From assembly GCF_001293685.1 (NCBI RefSeq), contig NZ_BCAG01000007.1, positions 119,064-183,063 on the forward strand: a DNA stretch of 64,000 nt, in the 5' to 3' direction. Positions 27,940-36,945 of this stretch are shown in pieces. Position 1 is the first letter of the stretch. Every line of letters starts with the position of its first letter. Under the pieces are notes generated by a model. The model was not told where the DNA came from. It was given only the letters and a program-made list of their open reading frames with translations, and ran no database searches. Made by a program: the position numbers and the translations under genes. This DNA is from Desulfatitalea tepidiphila. Its GTDB lineage: Bacteria > Desulfobacterota > Desulfobacteria > Desulfobacterales > Desulfosarcinaceae.

Positions 27940-28205
27940 CAGGCGTGGGTAAGGCAGTTGGCCGATGCCACACGCCAAGCGGTCAAGTGCCGGCAAAATG
28001 CACGACGGGCGGCCCAGAAACTCGCTGCGCTCAAACAGTCTGGGCCGCTTGTCCGCCGTTTGCATTCGACCGGCACTACACCGCATGGCTCACATGGCCC
28101 TGGCCACCTGCCATATCCATTGCAATTCGAAGTTTTTTATCAAACAACTTCTGTAATGCATGCCCTTCCAGGCGAATCACATGCAGTTGAACTGCTGCTA
28201 TCTAA
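27940..28205. repeat. Dispersed palindromic repeat family 1, copy B
   Basis: Contains GATGCCACACGCCAAGCGGT, inner arms GCGGCCCAGA / TCTGGGCCGC around the loop AACTCGCTGCGCTCAAACAG, middle arms AAGTGCCGG / CCGGCACT, and a tail TGCATGCCCTTCCAGG followed by ATCACAT, as in copies C and D. The outer arms are worn (GCGTGGGTAAGGCAGTTGGCC against TGGCCACCTGCC). Confidence 0.78.
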
Positions 28206-28300
28206 TGCGGCCTTTCCACACCCGTCTTGACACTCCCGGGCGCATTGGACTAATTCTGCTCCGTCAGGAAAAAGATGGCTATTTCAATGCGTGGAGACCC

Positions 28301-29545
28301 ATGACACAAGAACGCGTCGTCGTCACCGGCCTGGGAACCCTCAATGCCGCGGCCGGCAGTGTCGCCGACTTCCGCCGGGCGCTGCTGGGGGGCGTGTGCG
28401 GCATCGGACCGGTGACGGTGTTCGATACCGATGAGTTCCGCACCCACACCGGCGGACAGGTCAACGGCTTCGATCCCCGCCGATCGATCCCCAAGCCGCT
28501 GTCCATCAAGCGCATGTCCCGTTCGGATCAACTGGCCATGGCGGCGGCTTTAGAGGCGTTGGCCGATGCCGGGTTGTGGCCGATGCCCGAGGCGCTGCGG
28601 CATGATACCGGGGTGATCATCGGCGGTGGGGCCGGGGGCATGCTGGCCTGCGAGGCGGAATACGACCATTGGCTCAAGGGCGACCGCCAGCCGGTCTATT
28701 CGCGCTTCGCCGCGTTCTGCTGCGCCAGTTCGGCCGACCACATCGCCACCCAATTGGCGCTGATGGGCCCCAAAACCACCTTCATGACCGCCTGCTCGTC
28801 GGGAGCCACGGCCATCGGTTTTGCACGGGACATGATCCAGTCGGGCCAGGCCCCGTTGATGATCTGTGGCGGCACCGAACCGCTGTGCCGCATCACCTAT
28901 GCCGCCTTCAACGCCCTGCAGGCCGTGGACCCCGAATTCTGCAAGCCCTTCGACCAACACCGCTTGGGCATGTCCCTGGGCGAAGGGGCCGGAATTCTGA
29001 TTCTCGAAGCCCTGTCCCATGCCCGGCGGCGGGGCGCCCGCATCCTGGCCGAAGTGCTCGGCTACGGGGTGAGTTGCGATGCCCATCACATGACCGCGCC
29101 GGACCCCCAGGCCGGCGGGGCGGTGCTTTGCATTCGGGCAGCCCTGGAAGACGCCGGGGTAACAGCCGGGCAAGTGGATTACATCAATGCCCACGGCACG
29201 GCCACGCCGGCCAACGACGCCATGGAGAGCCGCGCCATTCGGGAGGTGTTCGGCGAGCGGGCCGGGGTCGTGCCGGTCAGTTCCACCAAGTCCATGACCG
29301 GCCACACCCTGGGAGCGGCGGGCGCCATCGAGGCCGTGGCCTCGGTGCTGGCCATCGCCCACGAATTCCTGCCGCCCACGGTTCATCTGCACACACCGGA
29401 TCCGGCCTGCGACCTGAACCACGTCATCGGCCGCGCCCGGCGGGCGGATGTGAAGGTGGTCCTCTCCAACTCGTTTGCCTTCGGAGGCAACAACACCGCC
29501 TTGATCCTGGGAAAGTTCACCGAAAAGGGGATCGGCCATGCATAA
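28301..29545 (+). CDS. Beta-ketoacyl synthase II-type condensing enzyme (KS-alpha)
   Basis: Predicted 414 residues, complete thiolase-fold ketosynthase. The active site is intact: Cys165 in TACSSGATA, His298 in NAHGTATP, His335 in SMTGHTLGAAGA. It catalyses decarboxylative condensation on an acyl carrier protein. The next gene overlaps it by 8 bases and encodes a ketosynthase homologue without the catalytic residues, the arrangement of KS/chain-length-factor pairs. GGAG precedes the chosen ATG; the open frame upstream crosses repeat sequence and is not conserved-looking. Confidence 0.9.
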   Translation: MTQERVVVTGLGTLNAAAGSVADFRRALLGGVCGIGPVTVFDTDEFRTHTGGQVNGFDPRRSIPKPLSIKRMSRSDQLAMAAALEALADAGLWPMPEALRHDTGVIIGGGAGGMLACEAEYDHWLKGDRQPVYSRFAAFCCASSADHIATQLALMGPKTTFMTACSSGATAIGFARDMIQSGQAPLMICGGTEPLCRITYAAFNALQAVDPEFCKPFDQHRLGMSLGEGAGILILEALSHARRRGARILAEVLGYGVSCDAHHMTAPDPQAGGAVLCIRAALEDAGVTAGQVDYINAHGTATPANDAMESRAIREVFGERAGVVPVSSTKSMTGHTLGAAGAIEAVASVLAIAHEFLPPTVHLHTPDPACDLNHVIGRARRADVKVVLSNSFAFGGNNTALILGKFTEKGIGHA

Positions 29546-30806
29546 GCGGGTGGCCGTTACCGGCGTGGGCGTTGTGACGCCCCTGGGCACAGGGGGGCCG
29601 GCCTTCTCAGCGGCCCTCTTCGGCGGCGCCACGGGCATCGCCCCCATCGACCGGTTCGATGCCGGGCGCTTCTCTTCCCGGCTGGCCGCCCAGATCAGGG
29701 GGTTTACCCCGCGCGACTTTATTTCCCCGGCCACGCTGCGACGCATGGACCTCTTGTCCCAGATGGCCACCGCTTCGGCCGTGATGGCCCTGGCGGACGC
29801 CGGGCTGCAGATGAAGGCCGCCGAGCGGGACCGGGTCGGGGTCATCGTGGGCACCTGCTTCGGGGGTACCGACGTGGCGGCCCAGTTCGGCCGTGCGCTT
29901 TTCACCGAGGGGCCCCGGCGCGCCAACCCGATCCTGGTGCCCAACACGGTGATGAACGCACCGGCCGGCCATGCGGCGGTGGAACTGGGGCTGCGCGGAG
30001 TCAACGCCACGGTCAACCACCGCGAAGCCTCGGCCGAGGCCGCCCTTGGCTACGCGGCGGAAACCATCGCCCGGGGCCGGGCCGATGCGGTCCTGGCGGG
30101 CGGGGGCGATGTGCTGTCCGAATTCTGCTTCGAGGTGCTGAGCCACTTCAAGGCCATGTCTCCCCAGGACGGGGAAGCGGAGGCGGTGCGGCCCTTCGAC
30201 GCGCGGCGCAACGGTCCGGTCATCGGCGAGGGGTTCGGTCTCGTGTGCCTGGAAGATCTGGAGAGGGCCAGGTCGCGCGGCGCACGGATCTATGCCGAGA
30301 TCCGCGGCTGGGGCATGAGCAGCGCGCCGGCGCCTCACAATGACTGGCCCGCGGACCCGGAGGGGCCGGTGCTCGCGATCGGACGGGCGCTTGCGGCGGC
30401 CGGTATCGACGCCGGGGCTATCGATGCGGTCTGTGCCAGCGCCAACGGCGGCCGTCGACTGGACGCCCTGGAGGCCGACGCTTTGATCCGGGTTTTCCCG
30501 CCGGGCCGGCAGCGCCCCCTGATCACCTCTCTCAAAGGCGCCCTGGGAGAGAGTTTTGCCAGCGGCGGCATGCGGGCCGCGGCGATGGCGCTGGCATTGA
30601 AAGAGGGGTGCCTGCCGCCGACCGTGGGCCTCGAAACGCCCATGGCGGACCTGAACTTCGTTCGGGAGCCTCTGAACACATCTCTTGGGCATGTGCTGGT
30701 CAATGGATTTGCCTCCGGCGGCACCTTCGCCACCGTTGTTCTGAGCCGGCCCGATGCGGACGAGGACCAACCGGCAAGACCAACCGGTCAACGGCGGATG
30801 CGGTAA
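29538..30806 (+). CDS. Inactive ketosynthase homologue, chain-length-factor-like (KS-beta)
   Basis: Predicted 422 residues with the ketosynthase fold but altered catalytic positions. Where KS-alpha has TAC at the nucleophilic cysteine, this protein reads NHREASAEA, with Glu163 in the cysteine place. The first histidine motif reads CASANGG and the GH of the second reads LKGALGESF. Loss of all three in a gene overlapping an active ketosynthase is typical of chain length factors of type II polyketide and aryl-polyene systems. They set product length as heterodimer partners. The stop overlaps the next start by one base. Confidence 0.85.
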   Translation: MHKRVAVTGVGVVTPLGTGGPAFSAALFGGATGIAPIDRFDAGRFSSRLAAQIRGFTPRDFISPATLRRMDLLSQMATASAVMALADAGLQMKAAERDRVGVIVGTCFGGTDVAAQFGRALFTEGPRRANPILVPNTVMNAPAGHAAVELGLRGVNATVNHREASAEAALGYAAETIARGRADAVLAGGGDVLSEFCFEVLSHFKAMSPQDGEAEAVRPFDARRNGPVIGEGFGLVCLEDLERARSRGARIYAEIRGWGMSSAPAPHNDWPADPEGPVLAIGRALAAAGIDAGAIDAVCASANGGRRLDALEADALIRVFPPGRQRPLITSLKGALGESFASGGMRAAAMALALKEGCLPPTVGLETPMADLNFVREPLNTSLGHVLVNGFASGGTFATVVLSRPDADEDQPARPTGQRRMR

Positions 30807-32311
30807 TGAACATCGGAGATTGGATCTACAAGCGGGCGCGAACCTATCCGTCGCGGCCATTTTTGACGCAGGATCGGTTGACCCTCGACAACCAGACGTT
30901 CGCCGCCCGCGTGGATCGAATGGCCCGGGTCTTCGCCGCCCTGGGGATTGCCAAAGGCGATCGGATCGCCACCTTGATGGTCAACTCCAGCGCTTTTCTG
31001 GAGCTGTTTTTCGCCTGCGCCAGGACCGGCGCCATGATCGTACCGCTCAACGTCAACCTGGCCGCGCCGGAACTGGTGAGCATCCTCGGCGATTGCGACC
31101 CGAGGGTGCTGATCTATTCCGCGCCGCGATTCGATACGACGGTCGAAGCGATTCGGGAGCACCATCCGGACATCATGTACCGGCCGCACGGCGATGCCGC
31201 CATGCCGGCGGCCACCGCCTTTCCGGAACAGAACGGCGCCCCGGCCGCGGCCCTCGGGACTGACGCGTCCGTTGCCCCCTGCGACCCCCTGCTGATCATG
31301 TACACCTCGGGAACGACGGGCAGCCTCAAGGGCGCGGTGCTGACCCATGAAAATTTCCTCTTCGGCGCCATTCATTCGCTGATCAGCTACGGCCTCGACG
31401 CCCGTTGCAAATCCCTGGTGGTGGCGCCGTTGTTTCACATCGGGGCCCTGGCCGCATCGGCCACGCCGGTGATCTATGCGGGGGGATCATTGGTGATCCG
31501 GGATTTCGACAACCCGTCGGACATTCTCCATCTGATCGTCCGGGAAGAGATCAATTACATGTTCGCCGTGCCGGTGATGTTCAAGATGATGGCCAAGTCG
31601 CCCGCCTGGTCGGACGCCGATTTCTCCCGGGTCCGATTTTTCATCGCCGGCGGCGCGCCCATGCCCGTGGCGCTGATCCGCAAATACCAGGAGGAGAAAA
31701 ATGTCGACTTCGCCCAGGGATACGGCATGACCGAAACCTTGCGGTTGACCTCCCTGGACCTGGCCGACGCACGGGAAAAGGCCGGCTCCATCGGCAAGGA
31801 GGTGTTCCACACCCTGCTGCGCCTGGTGGACTCCCAGGGCAAGGAGGTGCCCGACGGCGAAGTGGGAGAAATCATCGTCAAGGGCCCCACCATCTTCGCC
31901 GGCTATTGGCGACGACCGGAGGCCACGGCTCAGGTGATGCGCCGGGGATGGTTTCACACCGGGGACCTGGGCCGGCGCGACGCGGAAGGGTTCGTCTACT
32001 TAGAGGGGCGAAAAAGCGAGATGATCATTTGCGCCGGGGAGAACATCTACGCGGTGGAGGTGGAACAGGCCATCGAGACCCTGCCCCAGGTGGCCGAGGC
32101 GGCCGTCATCGGCGTGCCCGACGACCAGCGCGGCGAAGTGCCGGCGGCCTTCGTCGTCCTTAAGAAAGAGGCCCGCCTTACAGCAGTGGATCTCACCGCC
32201 GCCCTGCAGGGAAGGATCGCGGCCTATAAAATTCCACGGAAGATCCGCTTCATGGAGGCCCTGCCGCGCAACAGCGCCGGCAAAGTGGTCAAGCGGGAGT
32301 TGCGCATTTGA
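30806..32311 (+). CDS. AMP-forming acyl-CoA ligase (aryl or fatty acid)
   Basis: Predicted 501 residues of the ANL superfamily. Motif A3 MYTSGTTGSLKGA (about 165-177), A5 QGYGMTET (about 305), A8 region GWFHTGDLGRRD (about 380), and the C-terminal catalytic lysine in PRNSAGKVVKREL. It activates a carboxylic acid to the adenylate and then the CoA thioester. The operon position after the KS pair, and the aromatic ammonia-lyase next door, make a cinnamate-type or fatty acid starter plausible; this is inference. The start ATG overlaps the upstream stop. Confidence 0.88.
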   Translation: MNIGDWIYKRARTYPSRPFLTQDRLTLDNQTFAARVDRMARVFAALGIAKGDRIATLMVNSSAFLELFFACARTGAMIVPLNVNLAAPELVSILGDCDPRVLIYSAPRFDTTVEAIREHHPDIMYRPHGDAAMPAATAFPEQNGAPAAALGTDASVAPCDPLLIMYTSGTTGSLKGAVLTHENFLFGAIHSLISYGLDARCKSLVVAPLFHIGALAASATPVIYAGGSLVIRDFDNPSDILHLIVREEINYMFAVPVMFKMMAKSPAWSDADFSRVRFFIAGGAPMPVALIRKYQEEKNVDFAQGYGMTETLRLTSLDLADAREKAGSIGKEVFHTLLRLVDSQGKEVPDGEVGEIIVKGPTIFAGYWRRPEATAQVMRRGWFHTGDLGRRDAEGFVYLEGRKSEMIICAGENIYAVEVEQAIETLPQVAEAAVIGVPDDQRGEVPAAFVVLKKEARLTAVDLTAALQGRIAAYKIPRKIRFMEALPRNSAGKVVKRELRI

Positions 32312-32344
32312 AAGCATGTAACCAAAAGTGAGACGATCAGCACC

Positions 32345-32980
32345 ATGCCCAGGACAGCCCCCTTTGAAAAACACGCGGATCACTATGATCAGTGGTTTGA
32401 AGACAACAGCGACATCTATCTTGCCGAATTGGAGGCCGTGCGGCAGCTCATGCCGTCCCATGCCGCCAATGGTTTGGAAGTCGGCGTCGGCTCAGGCAAG
32501 TTCGCCGCGCCGTTAGGTATCCAGACCGGTGTGGAACCGGCGGAAGAGATGGCGGCCCGGGCCGAAAAGCTCGGCATCCGGGTCTATCGCAACGTGGCCG
32601 AGGCTCTGCCGTTCACCGATGCCGCCTTCGACTTCGTGCTGATGGTCACCACCATCTGTTTCGTGGACGATATCCAGTTGTCTTTCCGGGAGGCGTTCCG
32701 GGTCATCCAACCCGGCGGGTGCATTCTCGTGGGTTTTGTGGACCGAGAGAGCGAACTGGGCCGACGCTATATGGACCGACGCGATGAGAGCCTCTTTTAC
32801 AAGGACGCCACTTTCTTCTCCTCGCAAGAGGTGCATGATTATCTCATTCAGGCCGGTTTCGAGGACTTGACCGCCCGGCAGACCCTGATTCCAGGTGAGC
32901 CGAAGGAGACCATCGAAGACGGCTTCGGCAAGGGGGCCTTCGTCGTTCTTAGGGGTTTGAAGTCAAAGTCATTAGCTTAA
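32345..32980 (+). CDS. SAM-dependent methyltransferase (UbiE/UbiG-like)
   Basis: Predicted 211 residues: FEKHADHYDQWFEDN at the N-terminus, motif I GLEVGVGSGKFAAPLG (about 42-57), AEALPFTDAAFDFVLMVTTI (about 84-103) and IQPGGCILVGFVDR (about 122). This family methylates small molecules. It follows the acyl-CoA ligase by 33 bases on the same strand and could tailor the product of the KS cluster; aryl-polyene clusters also contain a methyltransferase. Confidence 0.82.
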   Translation: MPRTAPFEKHADHYDQWFEDNSDIYLAELEAVRQLMPSHAANGLEVGVGSGKFAAPLGIQTGVEPAEEMAARAEKLGIRVYRNVAEALPFTDAAFDFVLMVTTICFVDDIQLSFREAFRVIQPGGCILVGFVDRESELGRRYMDRRDESLFYKDATFFSSQEVHDYLIQAGFEDLTARQTLIPGEPKETIEDGFGKGAFVVLRGLKSKSLA

Positions 32981-32984
32981 GCGG

Positions 32985-33115
32985 TTGCCGGGGCGGGCGT
33001 AAAGCCCGCCCCTACAAAATTTGGGTGGCAACACAGGCGGTTGCCATTTACCGATGGCGTAGGGGCGGGGTTTAACCCCGCCCGTATGGAAACCTGGACG
33101 CCTTAAGCAAACGAC
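32985..33115. repeat. GC-rich hairpin repeats, including family 3 copy 2
   Basis: Two hairpins: GGGGCGGGC-GTAAA-GCCCGCCCC (32990-33012) and GGGGCGGGG-TTTAA-CCCCGCCC (33062-33083). The second is followed by a tail ending CCTTAAGCAAACGA, matching 12561-12620. They separate the methyltransferase from the next gene and could act as transcript-end or stability elements. Confidence 0.62.
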
Positions 33116-33149
33116 ATTGAGTTTGAAATCATAGTGAAAGGCTTCTAAT

Positions 33150-34031
33150 ATGGTGCTTAAATGGATTGCCGTGGGTGCAACGGTCCTGCTGGCCGCCATG
33201 ATCGGCGGCTGCGCCACGCCGCCCTACGTGCAAAGCCTCGATACCATCCTCGATCAGAAGATCAACTTCAACCGCATCCGTTACCAATACATGTGCACCG
33301 CCGGCGCCCATCGCGGGGCATCGGTGGACCACCGGGAAAACACCCTGGCCGCGCTCGAGGCCGCAGACCAGGACGACAAATACGCCTTTATCGAGTTCGA
33401 CGTACAATATTCCAAAGACGGCCGTATCGTGGTCTATCACGACAAACGAATGCTTCGCCTGTTCCGCAGCCTGAAGGCCATCGGCGAAACCGACTTTAGC
33501 GACCTGGCCGCATTGTCCAACGGCGAGATCGTGACCTACGACCAGGTCATGGCCGTGTTGAAAAAGAAGCTCAACATCGAAATCAAATCCCAGGGCGACC
33601 TTCTCGAAGATCAGCGCCTGGTCGATGAGATCGTCGCCGACATCCGGCGCCGGGACCGTGAAAAGGACGTTTTGATCAGCTCCATTTCCAGCGATGTGGT
33701 CAAGTACGTGAGTCGAAAATATCCGGAGATTCCCACCGGCCAGGTCTTCTGGCTGACCTCGTCGACCTACCTGCATTTCGACCAGTTGACCCGGAAACTG
33801 TACGAGGATATCGACGCTTCCCGGGCCGACTATCTCATGCTGCATGTCGCCAACCTGCGCAACATCGAAGATCTGATCAAATACAAGCCCAAGGGAAAGA
33901 CGATCGTCTTCTGGGATTTCGACGACACCATCTTCATCGTCCACAAGGACGCCTCCGACCGCCTCTGGGGCCATTCCGGAATCCGGACCTATTTTCAGCT
34001 GCTGCGCTTTAAGCTGGCATCGTTGCTCTGA
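33150..34031 (+). CDS. Glycerophosphodiester phosphodiesterase-like lipoprotein
   Basis: Predicted 293 residues. A lipoprotein signal (WIAVGATVLLAAMIGGC, lipobox IGGC) is followed by a GDPD-type barrel: GAHRGASVDHRENTLAALEAA (about 52-72) with the catalytic HR-x-N pattern, FIEFDVQYSKDGRIVVYHD (about 80-98) with the metal-binding E-x-D and the second histidine, and IEIKSQGD. It probably acts on phosphodiesters at the envelope. The C-terminal WDFDDTIFIV resembles a HAD start but is too short to be a domain. It converges on and overlaps the ygiQ end by 37 bases. Confidence 0.75.
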   Translation: MVLKWIAVGATVLLAAMIGGCATPPYVQSLDTILDQKINFNRIRYQYMCTAGAHRGASVDHRENTLAALEAADQDDKYAFIEFDVQYSKDGRIVVYHDKRMLRLFRSLKAIGETDFSDLAALSNGEIVTYDQVMAVLKKKLNIEIKSQGDLLEDQRLVDEIVADIRRRDREKDVLISSISSDVVKYVSRKYPEIPTGQVFWLTSSTYLHFDQLTRKLYEDIDASRADYLMLHVANLRNIEDLIKYKPKGKTIVFWDFDDTIFIVHKDASDRLWGHSGIRTYFQLLRFKLASLL

Positions 34032-35824
34032 CCCGGCGCGCGGCCTCTTTTTTTGCCTCTACCCGGCGCCGGCCGACGCGGCTTGGATCCGGACGATCCC
34101 TTCACGAGAACGGCCTTTTGCTCGATCTTGCGGCGCAAACTTCTTTCGACGAACACCGGCTCTCCGGTGAAGGGATCCTTGCCCGTGCAATACATCAGGG
34201 TGGCGTAGTTGGAGGGCGAAGGGGTGAAAATCTGCACCTGTTCGGGCACCAGGCGCAGTTCGCGGCTGGCGTATTCTCGCAGTTGGCGCATCTCTTCGAG
34301 CGTGCAGCCGGGGTGGGCGGCCATAAAATAATAGGTGAGAAAGCACTTGGCTGCCAGCTGACGGTTGCGCTGTTCGAACAGGCGCACGAACGCGTCCAGG
34401 TAGCGGCGTCCGGGCTTGCCCATGCGTTGGAGCAGGGGATCGCTGATGTGCTCCGGAGCGATCTTGAGCTGTCCGGAGATGTGGTGCCGCAACAGGACGT
34501 CCAGGTAGGCTGTGCCAGCGTGACGGTCTTCGAGAATCAGGTCGTAGCGGATTCCCGATGCCACGAAGACCTTGCGCACGCCGGGGATGGCGCGCAGGGC
34601 CTCCAGCAGCTCGATCTGGGGCCGGTGGTCCCGGATCAGCCGCCGGCAAACGGCGGGAAAGAGGCATCCCTTCTGGGGGCAGGGCGCGTGCGGGTCGGTC
34701 CGGCCGCACCCCATGGCGTACATGTTGGCCGTGGGACCACCCACGTCCGAGACGATTCCCTTGAAGTCGGGATGCCGGGTGAAGGTGTCGACCTCCCGGA
34801 CAATGGCCGCCGGCGTGCGGGATATCACCCGGCGCCCCTGGTGCACGGCGATGGCGCAAAAACGGCATTCTCCGAAACAGCCGCGGTGGGTGGTGACCGA
34901 AAACTGAATCGTATCCAGGGCGGCCACGCGTCCGGCCCGGGCGTCATGGGGATGCACGGCCCGGGTGTAGGGCAGGGCATAGACCGCATCGAGGACCTGG
35001 GGGGTGGGCGGCAGGGCCGGCGGGTTGTGCACCAGATAGCGGGTGTCCTGCTGCTGCACCAGGCGCCGGGCAGTGGCCGGCTCGGCATGGACGTAAAAGA
35101 GGCCGAACATGCGGCTGTAAGATTCCCGGTCGGCCGCCACGTCGGCATGGGGCGGCAGGATCACATCGTCGCCGGGAAATCGGGAATCCGCTTCGGGCAC
35201 CTCGCGGCGAATATAGCACAGGCCGCGCAAACCAGTGACGTCGGCCCGGTCACGCAAGCCGCGGGCCAGCGCTACGACGCTCTCGTCGGCCATGCCGTAG
35301 AGCAGGTAGTCGGCCTTGGCGTCGAACAGGATGGATCGCCGCACGTTGTCGGACCAGGCATCGTAGTGGGAGACGCGCCGCAGGCTGGCCTCGATGCCGC
35401 CCAGCACGATGGGCCGGGTCTGTTTGAAATGGCGCCGGATAAGGTGGCTGTAAACCAGCACCGCCCGGTCGGGGCGCCGATCGTTGACCCCGCCGGGGGT
35501 CATGTCGTCGCTTTTGCGACGCCGTCCCGACGGGGTGAAATTGGCGATCATGGAATCGACGCTGCCGGCCGTGACGCCCCAGAAGATCCGGGGTTCGCCA
35601 AGGCGGGTGATGTCGCGGCCGCTGTGGGGGTCGGGCTGGGCGATGATGCCCACCCGGAATCCGGCCGCCACCAGCGTGCGGCCGATCAGGGCCACCCCGA
35701 CATGGGGCGCATCGATGTAAGCGTCGCCCGTGACAAGGATCACATCCAGGGGGCGCCAGCCCAGGGCGTCCATTTCCTCGGCGGTGGCCGGCAGGAAGGC
35801 CGGTTGGTGTAAGGTGTGCGTCAT
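33995..35824 (-). CDS. ygiQ: YgiQ family radical SAM protein
   Basis: Predicted 609 residues. N-terminal B12-binding-like YgiQ region (RPLDVILVTGDAYIDAPHVG, then YSHLIRRHFKQTRPIVLGGIEASLRR), radical SAM cluster CFGECRFCAIA (about 325), a later cysteine-rich segment (CGRTDPHAPCPQKGC), and the conserved end PSNYATLMYCTGKDPFTGEP. Family function is not established. A TTG start 21 bases upstream is possible; its AGGA is better placed than the one for this ATG, so the start is uncertain. Confidence 0.9.
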   Translation of the reverse strand: MTHTLHQPAFLPATAEEMDALGWRPLDVILVTGDAYIDAPHVGVALIGRTLVAAGFRVGIIAQPDPHSGRDITRLGEPRIFWGVTAGSVDSMIANFTPSGRRRKSDDMTPGGVNDRRPDRAVLVYSHLIRRHFKQTRPIVLGGIEASLRRVSHYDAWSDNVRRSILFDAKADYLLYGMADESVVALARGLRDRADVTGLRGLCYIRREVPEADSRFPGDDVILPPHADVAADRESYSRMFGLFYVHAEPATARRLVQQQDTRYLVHNPPALPPTPQVLDAVYALPYTRAVHPHDARAGRVAALDTIQFSVTTHRGCFGECRFCAIAVHQGRRVISRTPAAIVREVDTFTRHPDFKGIVSDVGGPTANMYAMGCGRTDPHAPCPQKGCLFPAVCRRLIRDHRPQIELLEALRAIPGVRKVFVASGIRYDLILEDRHAGTAYLDVLLRHHISGQLKIAPEHISDPLLQRMGKPGRRYLDAFVRLFEQRNRQLAAKCFLTYYFMAAHPGCTLEEMRQLREYASRELRLVPEQVQIFTPSPSNYATLMYCTGKDPFTGEPVFVERSLRRKIEQKAVLVKGSSGSKPRRPAPGRGKKRGRAPGQSNDASLKRSS

Positions 35825-35931
35825 GATGGTGGTTTCTCGCTCCAAAAAGCGCCATCCTATGCCATGCCCCGGTGCACGTCAATCCTCGCCCCAGGGGACC
35901 GGCGATTTCGACTGAGGCTGTTCCTTATACC

Positions 35932-36200
35932 CGGCATGGGTGGGGCAGGTGGCCGATGCCACACGCCAAGCGGTCAAGTGCCGGTAAAATGCACGGCGGG
36001 CGGCCCAGAAACTCGCTGCGCTCAAACAATCTGGGCCGCTTGTCCGCCGTTTGCATTAAACCGGCACTAGGACCGCAGGCGTATGTGGACCTGGCCACCT
36101 GCCCCACCCATGCCTGCCATGACCGTTGGCATGCGAAGTTTATATCCAACAACTTCTGGAAAGCATGCCCTTCAGGTTGCATCACATTCAATAAGGATCG
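35932..36200. repeat. Dispersed palindromic repeat family 1, copy C (best preserved arms)
   Basis: Outer arms are a perfect 22-base inverted repeat (35933-35954 and 36093-36114, beginning GGCATGGGTGGGGCAGG). Middle arms AGTGCCGGT / ACCGGCACT, inner arms GCGGCCCAGA / TCTGGGCCGC, loop AACTCGCTGCGCTCAAACA. The tail AAGCATGCCCTTCAGG then ATCACATTCAATAAG also occurs in copy D. It lies between divergent ygiQ and pyrR. The remaining gap (36201-36401) shows nothing else. Confidence 0.85.
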
Positions 36201-36401
36201 CTGCTATGAGACCGGCGATTCTATTCAAACGGTTTTTGTAGAAAAACGCCTGCTATGTGCGGCACGCCCACGCATAAGTTGTTGCCAACCAGGCACGGCA
36301 TGGTATATGAGGTGGTATATCCATTGATTCCAATAGGCTGGCGTCGTCTCTGATTTTTTCACCAACCGTCGGAAACCATCCGAGCAGCGGGGAAATTTGC
36401 C

Positions 36402-36935
36402 ATGGAAAAGAGCCAAACCCTCCTGGAAGCAGTTGAGATCGACCGCATTCTCAAACGCATGGCCTACGAAATTCTGGAAAAGCACAAGGGCAACAACATG
36501 GCGCTGGTGGGCATCCATACCCGCGGCGTGTTCCTGGCCCGGCGCCTGCGGGACAATATCCGCGCTTTCGAAGAGACCGAGGTGCTGGTCGGCGAGATCG
36601 ATATCACCCTGTACCGCGACGATTGGACCCAGTTGAGCGCCCAACCGGTGGTCAAAACCACGGATATCCCCTTTTCGGTCGAGGGCAAAAAAATCATTCT
36701 GGTCGACGATGTGCTCTACACGGGCCGCACCATTCGCGCGGCCATGGATGCGATCATCGACTACGGCCGCCCGGCCCGCATCGAACTGGCCGTGTTGATC
36801 GACCGCGGCCACCGTGAACTACCCATCCAGAGTACCTATACGGGCCACTGCGTGCGCACCGAACCCTCCGAGACCGTCAATGTGATGCTCAAGGAGTGCG
36901 ACGGCGAGGACCGGGTGGTCCTGGAAAAAAGTTGA
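36402..36935 (+). CDS. pyrR: PyrR: pyrimidine operon attenuator / uracil phosphoribosyltransferase
   Basis: Predicted 177 residues, the usual size. PRPP-binding motif KIILVDDVLYTGRTIRAAMD (about 103-122), GIHTRGVFLARRL (about 38-50) and RGHRELPIQ (about 140) match PyrR. It binds UMP and regulatory RNA in Firmicutes and has some phosphoribosyltransferase activity; in proteobacteria its regulatory role is less clear. No pyr genes are adjacent. It is followed 10 bases later by moaB. Confidence 0.92.
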   Translation: MEKSQTLLEAVEIDRILKRMAYEILEKHKGNNMALVGIHTRGVFLARRLRDNIRAFEETEVLVGEIDITLYRDDWTQLSAQPVVKTTDIPFSVEGKKIILVDDVLYTGRTIRAAMDAIIDYGRPARIELAVLIDRGHRELPIQSTYTGHCVRTEPSETVNVMLKECDGEDRVVLEKS

Positions 36936-36945
36936 GGCATCGATC

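Noticed and set aside
34118..35812. A 564-codon frame opposite ygiQ
   Set aside because: Antisense shadow; the minus strand carries the radical SAM cysteines.
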